A DNA stretch of 64,000 nucleotides, taken from NCBI GenBank assembly GCA_033675265.1, contig JAUJYZ010000534.1, positions 171,501-235,500 of the forward strand, in the 5' to 3' direction. Position 1 is the first letter of the stretch. Every line of letters starts with the position of its first letter. The notes under the pieces are model-generated. The model had not been told where the DNA came from, ran no database searches, and was given only the letters and a program-made list of their open reading frames with translations. This document shows positions 1 through 14,159 of the stretch, piece by piece. Source of the DNA: Actinostola sp. cb2023 (taxonomy: Eukaryota; Cnidaria; Anthozoa; Actiniaria; Actinostolidae). Made by a program: the position numbers and the translations under genes.

Positions 1-2
1 GG

Positions 3-1145
3 CCAAGTGATTGCAATTGCCTGCACTTCCTCTGGTGGCCCAACGGGAACCTAGACGCTAAACCAAGCGAATATCAGATGCTCGTACACTTGTTCGGCAG
101 TGCGTCTTCACTAAGCTGTGTGAACTTCGTGCTGAAACAGACTGCTGAGGACAACAAGTGTGACTTCGACGCTGCGACAGCCCAGACAGTAAGGGAAAAC
201 TTCTATGTCGACGCTGTACCAGAAGCAATCGATCTGACTAGACAAGATTGCTGAAAGAATCGAGGAGTGGTTCCAGCAATTGGAATGGCTAACCAAGGTG
301 AGGATTCCCAGATGCTTACGTGAATCAAAGCAGGTTGTCTCAAAACAAGTCATCACTTTTGTCGATGTCTCCTTACTAGCATATGGAACAGTTATATATT
401 TATAATAATAATAATAAGTTCTTATATAGCGCATTTCACATTGTCTCAATGCGCTTTACAACCGATGGAGGACTTTTTCGGGCTGCATATGAAGGCACCT
501 ACGGAAGCCGAGCAGCTTACAATCATGAGGAGTTAGTATGTTTGTGTGTTATGCCTCCAATTTGAAGTAGGCTGTTGAACCGGGTAACAATCCACTACTC
601 CTACGAAGAGTTCAACAGGTTCTTTAATGTCCCCCATGAAACAGGTTAGATTAGGGTCGGGAGACAGGACCACAGGTTTAGCGTCCTTATCCGAGAAGAC
701 GTGGAGGTCTAACCATTTGCAGATGTAATTACAAAGGCAGCACCTTCTCCTCAAATATTTTAAGACCCTGAGTAATGGTCCGGCCGGGGCTTGAACCATA
801 TATTTATTATGCCGCTATGAAGACGACACTGTTACCTGTAGAACTGATAGCTTCTTGAACGCACTAACAAGATTCACAAGTCGTCGAGGAGTCCCAAAGG
901 AGATGGTGAGTGACAATGGGACTAACTTTGTGCGCGCTGTCAACGAACTCAGCAGCTTGTCAACCAACTCGACAAAGATAAAGTACAGCAAGTCACCGTA
1001 AACAAGGGAATCAACTGGCAGTTCAACCCACCAGGGGCTCCACATTTCGGAGGAATTCATGAAATCATGGTAAAGGCTGCTAAAAAAGCAATCTACGCAG
1101 AGATTAGCAACAGCAGAGTTAATGATGAAGAGCTAATCACTATTT
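3..1145 (+). mobile_element. BEL/Pao retrotransposon pol remnant
   Basis: Degenerate BEL/Pao polymerase read on the plus strand. Bases 3-254 encode a reverse-transcriptase segment with FLWWPNG, EYQMLVHLFG and RENFYVDAV (the family normally has YVDD here, so the second Asp is lost), ending at a TGA. Bases 258-403 and 808-840 encode an RNase H-like segment (FVDVSLLAYG, then a YEDD-containing stretch) split by a SINE. Bases 843-1137 encode an integrase core ([17 protein letters not shown], then NPPGAPHFGGIHE) with one frameshift near 950-960. DNA between RNase H and integrase is missing. No LTR is visible, because the left end lies outside the window and the right end is cut off near 1145. Family assignment rests on the motif order, which is typical of BEL/Pao. 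Clearly inactive. Confidence 0.85.
404..797 (-). mobile_element. SINE inserted in the BEL/Pao remnant
   Basis: About 394 bp lie between copies of ATATATTTAT at 394-403 and 798-807, which I read as a 10-bp target duplication. Removing the insert plus one copy restores the BEL RNase H frame. On the minus strand the insert starts with GGTTCAAGCCCCGGCC, which resembles a pol III B box. It ends with the GTAAAGCGCATTGAG...GCGCTATATAAG 3' domain and a (TTA)n tail, a tail type shared by many metazoan SINEs. No A box is visible, so it is probably 5'-truncated. The minus-strand open frame at 533-799 is a chance ORF in this SINE. Confidence 0.75.
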
Positions 1146-1227
1146 ACTTTCCTGATTTTATTCCTTTATCACTCAAAGACATTCAATTTATTGTTTTTAT
1201 GATTGAAGAAAAGATGTGTTGGACGTT

Positions 1228-2310
1228 ATGTTGTACGACGACAACAGCAGTTCCGACAGTTCCAGTGATGAAGAAGACATCGACCTTCTCGAAACTGCTT
1301 TTGTTAGCAAACAGGAGTTTGAGTTAGGAAAGTAATTGAATATAGATGACATGAGCGCCATCGATTGTGAACAAATGGTTAGGTAGCAGTAATGTTGTTC
1401 TTTAATGTGTTTGATTTTAGGGGATTTGCTGTTATGTCCCAAGCTTAAGCGTAATTAAGTTTAAATATTGTGGGTATTTCAGATTTCAAAGAGGTGACAT
1501 GACTCTTCTTCTAGAAGATTTAGGACTACCAGAATGCTACACCGGTCACAAAGGCTCATCATATACGGGAATGGAAGCTCTCATGATCATGCTTCGTCTG
1601 TTAACCTATCCATAAAGATGGTCCGATCTTGTCCCTGTATTTGGTAGATCTGAACCTGAGTTAGTATCATTTTTAATACGGTAAAGAAAAGTGATGTCTT
1701 CTCGTGTGATCATGCAAATAATGCAGTCATCATATTCCCATTTCATTTTATTTTTTATTTATTTATTTATCATTTTTGCATTTTTCAACAACAAAAACGT
1801 TTTGACCCACCCTTCCAAACAACTGAACAAAAATATCATGACCCTAGCACACAATGCTTAAAAATACATACCTAAATTAATTATTATAGGATCTCAACCC
1901 CCCCCCCCCCCCCCCCCATTTCTTGTCAGCCTTCCCCAATGAATTATTATTCCACTCTTGCAGTTTTTATTCAAACTAAAATTTTATCTGACTTGATAGT
2001 GATCCCCTAACATCTGGACATCTACATGCGTTTCTATTATCTTCTAAGTTCCCTAGATTTAGTATGGCTTGATCCAGCTCTGTTTGCTGATGCTATATAC
2101 AGAAAAGGAGCTCCACTTAACCAGTGTTGGCGTTTTATAGATGGTACCGCCTGTCCAATTTCTACACCTATTGGAAATCAGCGCATCATGATCAGTGGGC
2201 ACAAGAGAATTCACTGTTTGAAACTTCAAGCATGTTATTACATGTACAGACCTCAATACCACATTGGTCTGACAGTAGCGATCTTAACTGTAAAGTTCAG
2301 CGCCAGTTGA
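1228..2310 (+). pseudogene. Harbinger (PIF/HARBI1-type) transposase relic
   Basis: The N-terminal part begins at an ATG at 1228 with an acidic Ser-rich stretch (SSSDEEDIDLLE). It continues at about 1484-1690 with LLLEDLGLPECYTGH and FGRSEPELV, matching the N-terminal helical region of HARBI1-like nucleases, with a TAA inside the expected LTYP-RWSDL segment. The nuclease region follows at 2026-2250 with AIYRKGAPLNQCWRFIDGT and NQRIMISGHKR. The FIDGT Asp is the expected first catalytic residue of Harbinger DDE nucleases. The remaining catalytic region is absent, the frame changes, and about 330 bp of AT-rich DNA with a poly-C run separate the two halves. Terminal repeats were not found. The remnant is non-functional. 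Confidence 0.75.
1690..2025. other. AT-rich non-coding stretch with poly-C run
   Basis: Low-complexity DNA between the two halves of the Harbinger relic. It holds an (ATTT)n-like patch near 1745-1775 and an uninterrupted run of 20 C at 1898-1917. No gene is seen. Confidence 0.6.
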
Positions 2311-2339
2311 ATACCTGACATCACAATGCTTCTCACTAA

Positions 2340-2545
2340 AGCAGACTAACAGACAAATTGACTAGTTGATTGACTGACTGACAGACAACTACTGACTGGT
2401 TGACTGACAGACTGGTTTACTGACTGACCGACTGGTTGACTGACAGACTGGTTTAAAGACTGGCCGATTGGTTGACTGACAGACTGGTTGACTGACAAAC
2501 AGACTGACCGCCAGGTTGACTGACTGACTGAAAATATTTATCTAT
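2340..2545. repeat. TGACTGAC/ACTGGTT minisatellite
   Basis: Imperfect tandem repeat built from TGACTGACAGACTGGT-like units (about 16-24 bp), roughly ten copies. Units vary by small indels. There is no open frame of interest. Confidence 0.8.
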
Positions 2546-2962
2546 TTATAATGAGCTTGTCAAATGTTTGCATGGGTGAGTGAGTGAGTCAGCCACTATA
2601 TCGCTGTCACAACATTGTTTAATTGGTTTATGATAAGAGATACATTATTTATTATGGGGCACATAAGGGTCACGGCTAAACGAGAACTCACGGCAAAACA
2701 GAAAAAGTCTACGGCGACACAGAACAAACTCGGCATATTAAAACAAATTCGCGGCATATTAAAACAAACTCACGGCAGGAATGCTAACTCCACGGCCAAA
2801 CAAAGCAAAATAGCCATGGCGGAAGTGAAAAAGCACGGCGGAAGTAAATCTCCAAACTCGTACCTTGAGAACGTGCATTAGTTTTGGTCTGCGGAAGGGA
2901 TTCATGAAAGATTCAACATGCGCATTATTTCCACCTCTCCACGTTCCGACATATTTGTCAAA
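2546..2962. other. Non-coding stretch
   Basis: AT-rich DNA with a repeated CACGGC motif (2680-2850: 'cggcaaaacag', 'cggcatattaaaacaaa' twice, 'cacggcagg', 'cacggcgg'). The open frame at 2615-2881 is Lys/Thr-rich, runs through these repeats and matches nothing I recognise. Confidence 0.4.
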
Positions 2963-3091
2963 ATGCTTTGTTCGAACTGTGGCTGCAAAGTTGATGATGA
3001 AAAGTCAATATTTTGCCAAACTTGTGGTAAAGGTCAGCCAAAACACTTTACAACAAAAGCGCTTACGTACTACTTAGCAATGCGTATATAA
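2963..3091 (+). CDS. Small zinc-ribbon ORF (possible exon or relic)
   Basis: A 42-residue frame starting at ATG 2963 has a CxxC...CxxC zinc-ribbon pattern (MLCSNCGCKVDDEKSIFCQTC), followed by a basic tail, and ends at TAA 3089-3091. Short zinc ribbons of this form occur at the N terminus of many larger proteins, including cnidarian HECT-like and transposon proteins, so it may be the first exon of something now lost. Nothing downstream to 4.6 kb continues it convincingly. A basic frame at 3348-3593 ends in a Lys/Arg-rich segment but has no motif. The function is unknown. The motif itself is clear, but that it is a gene is only a guess. Confidence 0.3.
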   Translation: MLCSNCGCKVDDEKSIFCQTCGKGQPKHFTTKALTYYLAMRI

Positions 3092-4673
3092 GCGCTTTTT
3101 CTAGTGAAATTCAATATGGAATAACTTCGTAATCTACTGAAATCTAGTGTATTTATCTGACGACATGGAACCCAAAGTTATCGCGAAACAAGCTGTGCAG
3201 ATTAGGCCATTTTAGTTTAAAGCCACACGCTCAATTTTGGATGACAGAGACCCCTTATAGACCAATTCATATTTAAAAAGGCATCATGGTTAAGATAAGA
3301 GCGATATTACTAAGATTTTAATAGGAAAATGAGCTTTCCTGAAGTTTTTGGGCAATCAAACTAGATTCCAAATTTTAGGACTTGAATTATATATATTTTT
3401 GATATTCATATATCTTTTAAAAGTGGGAAAGCCTCTCTTTAGACGGACCTCAACTGCTTGCAGCATAAAATCCTTTGTTGATTTCAAGACCTGGGACAGA
3501 TGGAAGGCCAGAAAAGAACTCATTTTGAGAAAAGAACTCATTATGAAGGGAAAGGGAAAGGGAAGGGTAAAAAGAAAGCCAAAAACAAGATAATCAAGAA
3601 GTTATTATTTCCATTGGATTGATGATATGGGATTTAAATGAAGAGAAGCTGAAAGAGAAAAGAGGAAAAGGTTATCCATTCGAGTAGCGAAAAGTGCAAA
3701 CTATAAAACATTGCTAAAGACTGCCACGGTAAAACTGCGAGATTACCCCTTTAATGGCTCGTGCTTCGTGGTAATAAGGCTCCTACTATGCGTCTTAAGA
3801 GGGAATGTCCACTAATACCAAGCGAAATCAAAAATGATATAGCACGTGTCGAAAAATTAAGACTCTTCATATCTTGTCAAAAAATACCCTATCATAGTCT
3901 TAGAAACGTGGTGGAATTTGTTTGTGAAAATTTTTATTTAAACCCGAAACCATTATAAAAATCCTTGACGACCTTGCGTACCTTGAAAACACACGAAAAA
4001 ATCGCGAGTCATACCTCCTCGTAACGCTATTTCTGCTTCGCATCAGAATAAAGTCCTATTTTGAGCTTGTATAGTCGTGGTCGAAGTGTTTATGAGTAAT
4101 TTGCATCCAATTATAAATCCGTGGGTTAATTGTAAAGGTCACGGCGAGTCGCCTCCTCAAAATTCTTGTTTTGGAGCAGTTTTTCAAAATAAAGTTTCCC
4201 CTCCCGGTAAAATTATATTTTACTTGAAATTATACTTGGTTTTTTGAAAGTAGAAATGCTACCGAAAGCTTGGCGATTTCTTCAGTTGTAAACAAGAGTT
4301 GCAACGTCGTATTTAGCTGACCTGAAATGTCAGGGTCCATAAATGTCATAAATATATCAGTGAGTCTAACCTCTTGTTGACGAACGAATAGTTTCGCAAA
4401 AAATTATGCACTGAAGGCAGCCAGAGAGGAGCATTATCGAGTAGCCGTCGCGTTGTTGTGCATTTCTCAAGACCTACAGACTTTGAAAACGTTTCAGGTA
4501 TGTTTTCGCAGTCAAGTCCTTATAAAATAACGCCATGATTTTCCAAAGGGAAATTAAACTACTACGCATGCTCGCCGCCATGTTGTCCTTGATTTCTGGC
4601 CATGATCATCATCAGTTTTGCAGGTGATGGAGTTGGTGGTACTGTTACTTAATCCTGATGGGCCAGGTCTACC
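3092..4673. other. Intergenic stretch without recognised genes
   Basis: Only short unrecognised frames are present (for example 3761-3958, plus). Purine-rich at 3540-3680. No tandem repeat or terminal repeat was identified. Confidence 0.4.
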
Positions 4674-4962
4674 CTAGATGGGGAGGTTATCATATTCAGT
4701 GCGATTCTGCTTTACTGGTGGCATATTGTCAGGCTCATCACTGTTTCTCCTTTTGTTGATTGATATGTCAGATTGACTATCATCTTCATCATCAACATCA
4801 GCTTTTGACATTTTGAAATCTTCACAAATACAAAGAAACAATGTTATTCTTTTGTAGTCTTTCAGAATCCCTTCTCTATATTTCTGAAGGGTGAATAATG
4901 TTTTGCATGATCCTGGTAAAAATACAGCTTCCTGTTCATTTTCAAGTAGGAGGAACACCATC
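4674..4962 (-). CDS. Candidate exon, unknown protein
   Basis: A minus-strand open frame preceded by a good acceptor-like CTTGTATGCAG at about 4963. The encoded segment has a hydrophobic start (MVFLLLENEQEAVFLPGS), an aromatic/basic middle (LQKYREGILKDYKRITLFLC) and an acidic Ser/Asp tail (DVDDEDDSQSDIS), ending at a stop. The composition looks protein-like rather than random. I do not recognise the family with certainty; parts recall the N-terminal regions of cnidarian HECT-like proteins. No partner exon is visible nearby. Confidence 0.3.
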
Positions 4963-4984
4963 TGCATACAAGTCACTGTGAGAG

Positions 4985-5077
4985 GAGTTAAAGAATGCTG
5001 AACAAAGAATTACTAAAGCTGTTCAAAAGGAAGAGTTCAGAGAAGAAATCAGGATACTCGGATCATTTCGAGTATAA
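4985..5077 (+). pseudogene. Possible BEL/Pao pol fragment
   Basis: A short plus-strand frame, ELKNAEQRITKAVQKEEFRE, resembles the linker between RNase H and integrase of BEL/Pao pol (an AE..I...VQ.E.F..E pattern). It abuts the gypsy LTR at 5101, so it would be the target of that insertion. Too short to be sure. Confidence 0.25.
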
Positions 5078-5100
5078 CGAGAAGACCAATGCGAAGACGC

Positions 5101-5282
5101 TGTTATGAGTATACTAGTATTAACTAAGATATACCACCCTAGATTGTTCCCACAATGCCTTGTGGGCATGACGTTGTAGTTTTGAATATATTAGTACGCA
5201 CATGTAACAAGTCCAGATCAAGTACCACATTAAAGATCACAAGTGTAAACTCCATTGACTCTTTCTCTTTGGGATCATAACA
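5101..5282 (+). repeat. 5' LTR of the gypsy element
   Basis: A 182-bp segment beginning TGTTATGA and ending TCATAACA, the usual TG...CA LTR ends with inverted termini. Its last 24 bases (CTCTTTCTCTTTGGGATCAT and AACA) recur at 14927-14950, the truncated 3' LTR. Confidence 0.75.
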
Positions 5283-5297
5283 TGGTACCAGGAGTGT
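5283..5297 (+). promoter_or_regulatory. Primer-binding site
   Basis: TGGTACCAGGAGTG follows the LTR directly. TGG at the start pairs with the CCA end of a tRNA, as expected for minus-strand priming. The tRNA was not identified. Confidence 0.55.
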
Positions 5298-5325
5298 AAC
5301 CGACAACAACTTGGATCTAATCACA

Positions 5326-6034
5326 ATGGAAATAATAAAGCCTCCTCCAGAACTCGACATTGAGAGTCCTAATCTAGCAGACAGTTGGAAAGAATGGAAA
5401 GAATCATGGCAACTATACAAGATATCCAGTGGACTCTCTGAGAAAGAAAACGAAATTATAGTCGCAACATTACAAAGCGTTCTAGGAATTCACTCAAGAC
5501 GTGTCCTGAAGACACTACCAGGTATTCAAGATAACATAACAGACATATCTGAAGACGGAATACTCACAGCTCTCGAAGGTTACTGTATTCCACTAAAGAA
5601 TGTAACCTATGAGAGATATGTTTTTCGAATGGCGGTCCAAGAAGAACGTCCGTTCGACATATATCTAACCGAGTTACGAAGACAAGCGGACCTCTGTGAA
5701 TTTGGTGTTTTGAAAGACTCTCTAATTCGCGACCAGATAGTCATTGGCACGAACAACGCCGCGTTAAGAGAACGGCTTCTACGTGTAGATGATCTGACAC
5801 TTGAAAAAACTATAAACTCATGTCGAGTATCTGAGAAATCTAAAGAACAATCCAAAGTCTTACCAAATCCATCTATGAGCACAGTGGATAGTATCAAGAA
5901 AGCGAGCGTCAACACGATGCGTAATCGAAACCAACCAACCACGTACACTCCACCGAATACCAACGAGGCGATAAGTTCAAAAATCATGAACTGTAAATTC
6001 TGCGACCTATCGCACGACAGGGAGGAAATGCCCA
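5326..6034 (+). pseudogene. gypsy Gag, N-terminal part
   Basis: The frame opens at ATG 5326, 43 bp after the LTR, and runs about 235 codons. It encodes a capsid-like region (W..W...W..Y near residues 22-35, then RRQADLCEFG and EKTINSCR) typical of cnidarian gypsy Gag, then a basic linker and the first zinc-knuckle cysteines (CKFCDLSHD). A one-base shift just before the insertion point moves the frame out of the expected CPAWG sequence. The 6.1-kb TIR element interrupts it here, and the second knuckle continues at 12124. The earlier start at 5311 is a TTG and is not used here. Confidence 0.8.
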
Positions 6035-6041
6035 GCATGGG

Positions 6042-6095
6042 CGGCGTGTCTAAAACACGGGTAGCGGGTAGCGAGTAAAGGGTAGCGGGTAAAGG
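6042..6095 (+). repeat. Left TIR with GGGTAGCGGGTAAA subterminal repeats
   Basis: Matches the inverted right end at 12068-12123 with scattered mismatches. GGGTAGCGGGTA-type units recur on the inner side at 6173-6205, after a 70-bp insert of gypsy integrase-like sequence. Confidence 0.75.
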
Positions 6096-6170
6096 GTAGA
6101 TACCCACAATCAAACGGGCTGGCAGAACGGCTGTCCAAACAGTGAAGCACATCCTAAAGAAAGCAAAACA
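6096..6170 (+). pseudogene. gypsy integrase scrap within the left end
   Basis: Between two blocks of GGGTAGCGGG repeats lies a fragment that translates, allowing one base shift, to PQSNGLAER then AVQTVKHILKKAKHE. This is the late part of a Ty3/gypsy integrase core, including its catalytic-Glu region (NGLAER). The host gypsy element here lacks exactly this part of integrase, so the scrap comes from another or a deleted region. Confidence 0.6.
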
Positions 6171-6795
6171 TGAGGGTAGCGGATAGCTGGTAGCGGGTAG
6201 CGTTAAAGTCTGAAAAACCCTCGTGAACAGCTTAAATTCCCGCGAGGACAATTCTGTTTAGAATTTGAGCTAACTTACAATACCGAATACAAATATACAT
6301 GTAACGTCAGCGTGTTCTCAAAGATCTGACGCCCGAATGAAACTGAACTGGGCATTACTCATCCTGCCCATGAAAGTCGGGAGAGGATACATTATTCGTA
6401 CACTGAAAAGTGGAAAAGTAAACCTCTGCACCAGATTTTGACAGTACTAAACTTGATCCGCTAACTTCTGCGGAGATTCTGATTGGTCATATAAAAACAT
6501 GATCCCTCTGTTTTGGAAAGTGGGCGGTCATCAGGCTTGTCATAGTCGTGGATATGGTTACATTATTGCAACAGCAAGATTAGCCACTTTGATTTTGGAC
6601 TGATTTGGATCTTCAACGCATGCAAGTTGTATACAGAACAGCGATCCCACAAGAACCCACGATCTGCAGTTGTTCAACACGCAACTCTTGGTTTTTATAA
6701 TGCCTACATTGCTCTGAGAAAACGAAAAACAGACGTCCTTTCGCTTTCCCACGCGTGACACAGTGGGGAGCGATCCGTGAGCTACTCCTGAAATC

Positions 6796-10885
<4,090 letters not shown>

Positions 10886-11280
10886 GAAGCGTAAGATAAG
10901 AAATAGAGCACATTTCTTTTGAGTGAGAAACCGTACGTAATGTAATGTACTGTAATAATGCTGTGTTCAAAAAGGTTGCTTGAATAAAATGCATATGCGC
11001 CTGCGCTTTTTCTGATTGGTTCAAAAGGAAGCCATTTGAGCGTCACGTTATGTAAGATTCAATTTGCTCTAGAAAACAAAGTGCTGTCGTTCGAGAAAAT
11101 TTTTTTTTCAAAAGTAGTGAAAAAAATGTATTCTTCTTACTATTTTTTATGTAAATATTTGTTGAGATTAGCCATAAGAGTGAAAACAGTTACTCTATTC
11201 TAGGAAAACCAACATATGACATAGTGACATTATCATGCATCAGTGTATTAAATTGATACGAATTTTGTACGATTCTTTGT

Positions 11281-11760
11281 ATTCATATGACAACTAAGAA
11301 AACTAATTGCGAAGTTGCCATTCATTTCAATAACAGTCCTCATAGCCTCAGTGATTTCAATTTTATTTGTATAGAGGCAATCAGCAATTGTCAAGATATT
11401 GAGAATAGCCTACTTACTAGGGAAGCTTATTGGGCCACACAACTTACGTTACGTCCCGATGGTCTCAATAAAAGACAGGAATTTAGGTCTAAACGTAGAA
11501 TCCATTACAATATTTAAGCGAATATTTCTAGCTTTGTCTTTTCAACAAAGGATTATGTAATACCTCCCTTGGTATGTTTCCTTATTGTTCTTTCTGGTTT
11601 CCCTCGGTAGTTAGTTACGTAATCCTTTGTTTTCCCTATAGTATATATAGTCCTTTAGGTAACAACGTTTTTATCTTTTTATCATTTTAAAACTTTTTTA
11701 CCAATATTATTTATGTACTGAAGAAGGCCGAACGGCCGAAACGTTTATTATACAAGGAAC
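11281..11760 (+). pseudogene. Penelope-like GIY-YIG C-terminal fragment
   Basis: The open frame 11287-11517 carries VAIHFNNSPHSLSDFNF and REAYWATQLTLRPDGLNKR, the C-terminal half of a GIY-YIG endonuclease as found at the end of Penelope-like retroelement ORFs. About 200 bp beyond its stop is a compact hairpin, CTGAAGAAGGCCGAACGGCC then GAAACG (11719-11744), like the hammerhead-ribozyme-related motif of these elements. The reverse transcriptase is missing. Confidence 0.6.
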
Positions 11761-12067
11761 AGTCAGAAGTTGTCTTGAGTCTTCTTTTCTCTTTATATAT
11801 GCACCTTTAACACTCGATTGCAGAAACGTTGTAGTATACATTTATACAAATATCTAATGAGATACAAGATATCAAAGTGCGAAACATCGCTTATTTTCTT
11901 CTAATATTTCTGAAACATCAATTTTAGATTATTACATATGTAAGATATACATTTTTCTTGTTTTAGCAAACGTTTTCGATCATTCGATCAATTTTTATTA
12001 ATTCATTATATTATATTATATTATATTATATTATTTATATTGCGACAAGACTTTATTACTTAGCGTT

Positions 12068-12123
12068 ACCCGCTACCCTTTACCCGCTACCCTTTACCCA
12101 CTACCCGTGTGTTAGACACGCCG
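12068..12123 (-). repeat. Right TIR of the 6.1-kb element
   Basis: Inverted counterpart of 6042-6095: TACCCGCTACCCTTTACCC repeats followed by TGTTAGACACGCCG at the outer end. Confidence 0.75.
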
Positions 12124-12735
12124 GCATGGGGAGCAACATGTTACAGTTGCAATGGAAGAAACCACTTCCAAAAAGTATGTAACAGAAGAGAGCAAAGACC
12201 ACAAAAAGAAGTTCGTGGCATTGAACTAGACGTCGAGACAGATGACGGCAAGGAACTCGATGGCTTGTATATTAATGAAGTCCAAGGTTCTCAAGGATTA
12301 AAGACCATTCAAACAAAGTTGATGGTAGAAGACATATCTATTGACTGTAAGTTAGACACTGGAACCGAATGTAACATTTTACATAAGCATGTTGTAGATA
12401 TATATATTGTCATATCCAACCTACCAGTATGCAGTTTAAGTCATTTGGGGGGCACTCTCTCGATACTGTAGGTAAATGCCACGTTAATTGTAAATTATCT
12501 AACTCTACGTCAGAAGAATCCATTCCATTAGAACTTGATGTCACAAGGAACAGAGTTAAGCCACTGCTAGGACTAGAATCGTGCTTAAGTTTAGGCTTAG
12601 TAGTTATCAACAATCAGGTTAATCAGAACTACGCTAGTGTTGAAACGGTTCAGCGACCCGAATATTTACTTGATGAGTTTCAAGATGTTTTTAGCGGGCT
12701 CGGATGTGTCGAAGGCACGTATGAAATCTAACTTA
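12124..12735 (+). pseudogene. gypsy Gag end and aspartic protease
   Basis: Resumes the Gag frame with the second zinc knuckle, CYSCNGRNHFQKVC (CX2CX4HX4C). After an acidic linker comes a retropepsin-like segment with the active-site DTG (KLDTGTECN, near 12352-12372). A frameshift occurs near 12405-12430, then the protease tail and the region leading to RT (LLDEFQDVFSGLG, typical of gypsy just before RT) end at TAA 12729-12731. The protease dimer residues other than DTG cannot be judged. The copy is inactive because of the frame breaks. Confidence 0.75.
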
Positions 12736-14125
12736 AAAGTGACGCGTGTCCCGTTATCCAACCTCAGAGAAATGTTCCGTTACGTTTAGTAGATAGACTA
12801 AAAACAACTCTAGATAATCTCGAAGGACAGGGTGTTATAGCTAAAGTTGAACAACCAGTAGAATGGTCTAGCAATGTAGTCATAGTAGAAAAAAGGACGG
12901 AAGCCGTGTTTAGATGCCCCTCAGCTCAATGAGGTAATTGTGAAAGAAGACTACAGACCACCCTCATTCGAACATGTTTCAAGCACGTTAAATGGATGTA
13001 AATTGTTTTTACTGTTGTTGATATGTCAAACTGTTATTGGCATCAGATGTTAACCGAAGAGTCCTCGTATCTATGCACTTTCAATTCACCCGCCGGTCGG
13101 TATCGATTCAAACGGATGCCTTTCGCAATTTCATGTGCGAGCGAAGTCGTTCAGAAAATGGTCGAGAAACACTTCAGTGACATTAAAGGAGCCCTACCGA
13201 TTTACGAAGACATAATTATTGGAGGAAAAACAGAAGCGGAACACGATGAAACCATTCGAAACGTTTACAGTCAAAGGACATGAAGCGTGCCCCTCTATAC
13301 TGCAATATTCAATTCATTATTGGATTTTTGGTCGTTTCAATCTTGTTTACGAAAACAAAATTAAACTCATATCACGAATTCTGACTGCACTCCGGGATTC
13401 AACCAAGTGAAGTGCCATCGTATATTTTTGCATGGTGATTTTAAAGAAAATGTGGTGTAGAGTCATAAAACACAAATTTTAACGATATGTACACGTGCAT
13501 GATATATATACGCTGCCATCTGTCACGGTGCGAGTACATGGAATCAATGTATAAACAATGTTTACGTGAATTTAGCGTAACTTTCTCTTCCCAGTAAACT
13601 GCGACATACTTGAGCTATCTTTTCATAGCTTTCGAGATATACACGTGATAGAGACTCTGATTCTTGAATAGTGGTTTGACATTCTTCCATGTTAAAATGT
13701 TTTGACTTCGCGATCATCTCTTGTCAATTTCAGGGGTGGGAACGGTCCACTCTGATTGGTTGATTTGGGTTTAATGGCACTGATGGTATTCCTGTGTAGT
13801 TTCTATATATGGAGTTAGAGTTACAGTATTTTTGTTTACATTAACGGAAGAATGAACTGACGAGAACGACAAATAATGAATTTTAAGTCCAATAATGAAT
13901 TTAATATTGCAGTCTAGGGGGGCACGCTTCATGTCCTTTGACTGTAAAGTCGAGCGAGAGATCGAAACATTAAGCTTAATCGACCCAAAGTTCAATTTCG
14001 TGTAAATCGTGTCAAATACATGGGAGAAGTTGTAAGTGAACACGGTTTCTCGGCGGATCCAGATAGTTTCAGCTGTTCATGATATGCCTACTCCCAAATC
14101 TAAGAAAGACCTCCAAAGATTAACT
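12736..14125 (+). pseudogene. gypsy reverse transcriptase, split by a MITE
   Basis: RT N-terminal motifs are visible at 12750-12900 (VIQPQRNVPLRL, WSSNVVIVEK). Fingers and palm follow at 13023-13265 (YLCTFNSPAGRYRFKRMPFA, then PIYEDIIIG). The catalytic pair expected as DD is ED in this copy. The MITE 13268-13944 interrupts it, and the frame resumes at about 13953 with KLNRPKVQFRVNRVKYMG. After that a deletion removes most of the connection region (DLQRLT is followed directly by AKYIANR-like sequence in another frame). Several stops. Confidence 0.75.
13268..13944. mobile_element. MITE with TA target duplication in gypsy RT
   Basis: A 677-bp element. Its ends are inverted repeats of about 54 bp starting CAGTCAAAGGACATGAAGCG, with three mismatches, flanked by TA at 13266-13267 and 13945-13946. 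There is no coding sequence; the minus frame at 13771-14043 is spurious. The CAG...CTG ends and TA duplication resemble those of the element at 39486. Confidence 0.85.
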
Positions 14126-14159
14126 ATCTAGCAAAGTATATCGCTAACCGGTCGCGTAT

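Noticed and set aside
780..797. tRNA gene at the B-box-like sequence
   Set aside because: No A box or cloverleaf can be drawn; the sequence is the head of a truncated SINE.
5607..6251. 214-codon minus-strand frame
   Set aside because: It lies antisense to gypsy gag and crosses the insertion boundary of the 6.1-kb element.
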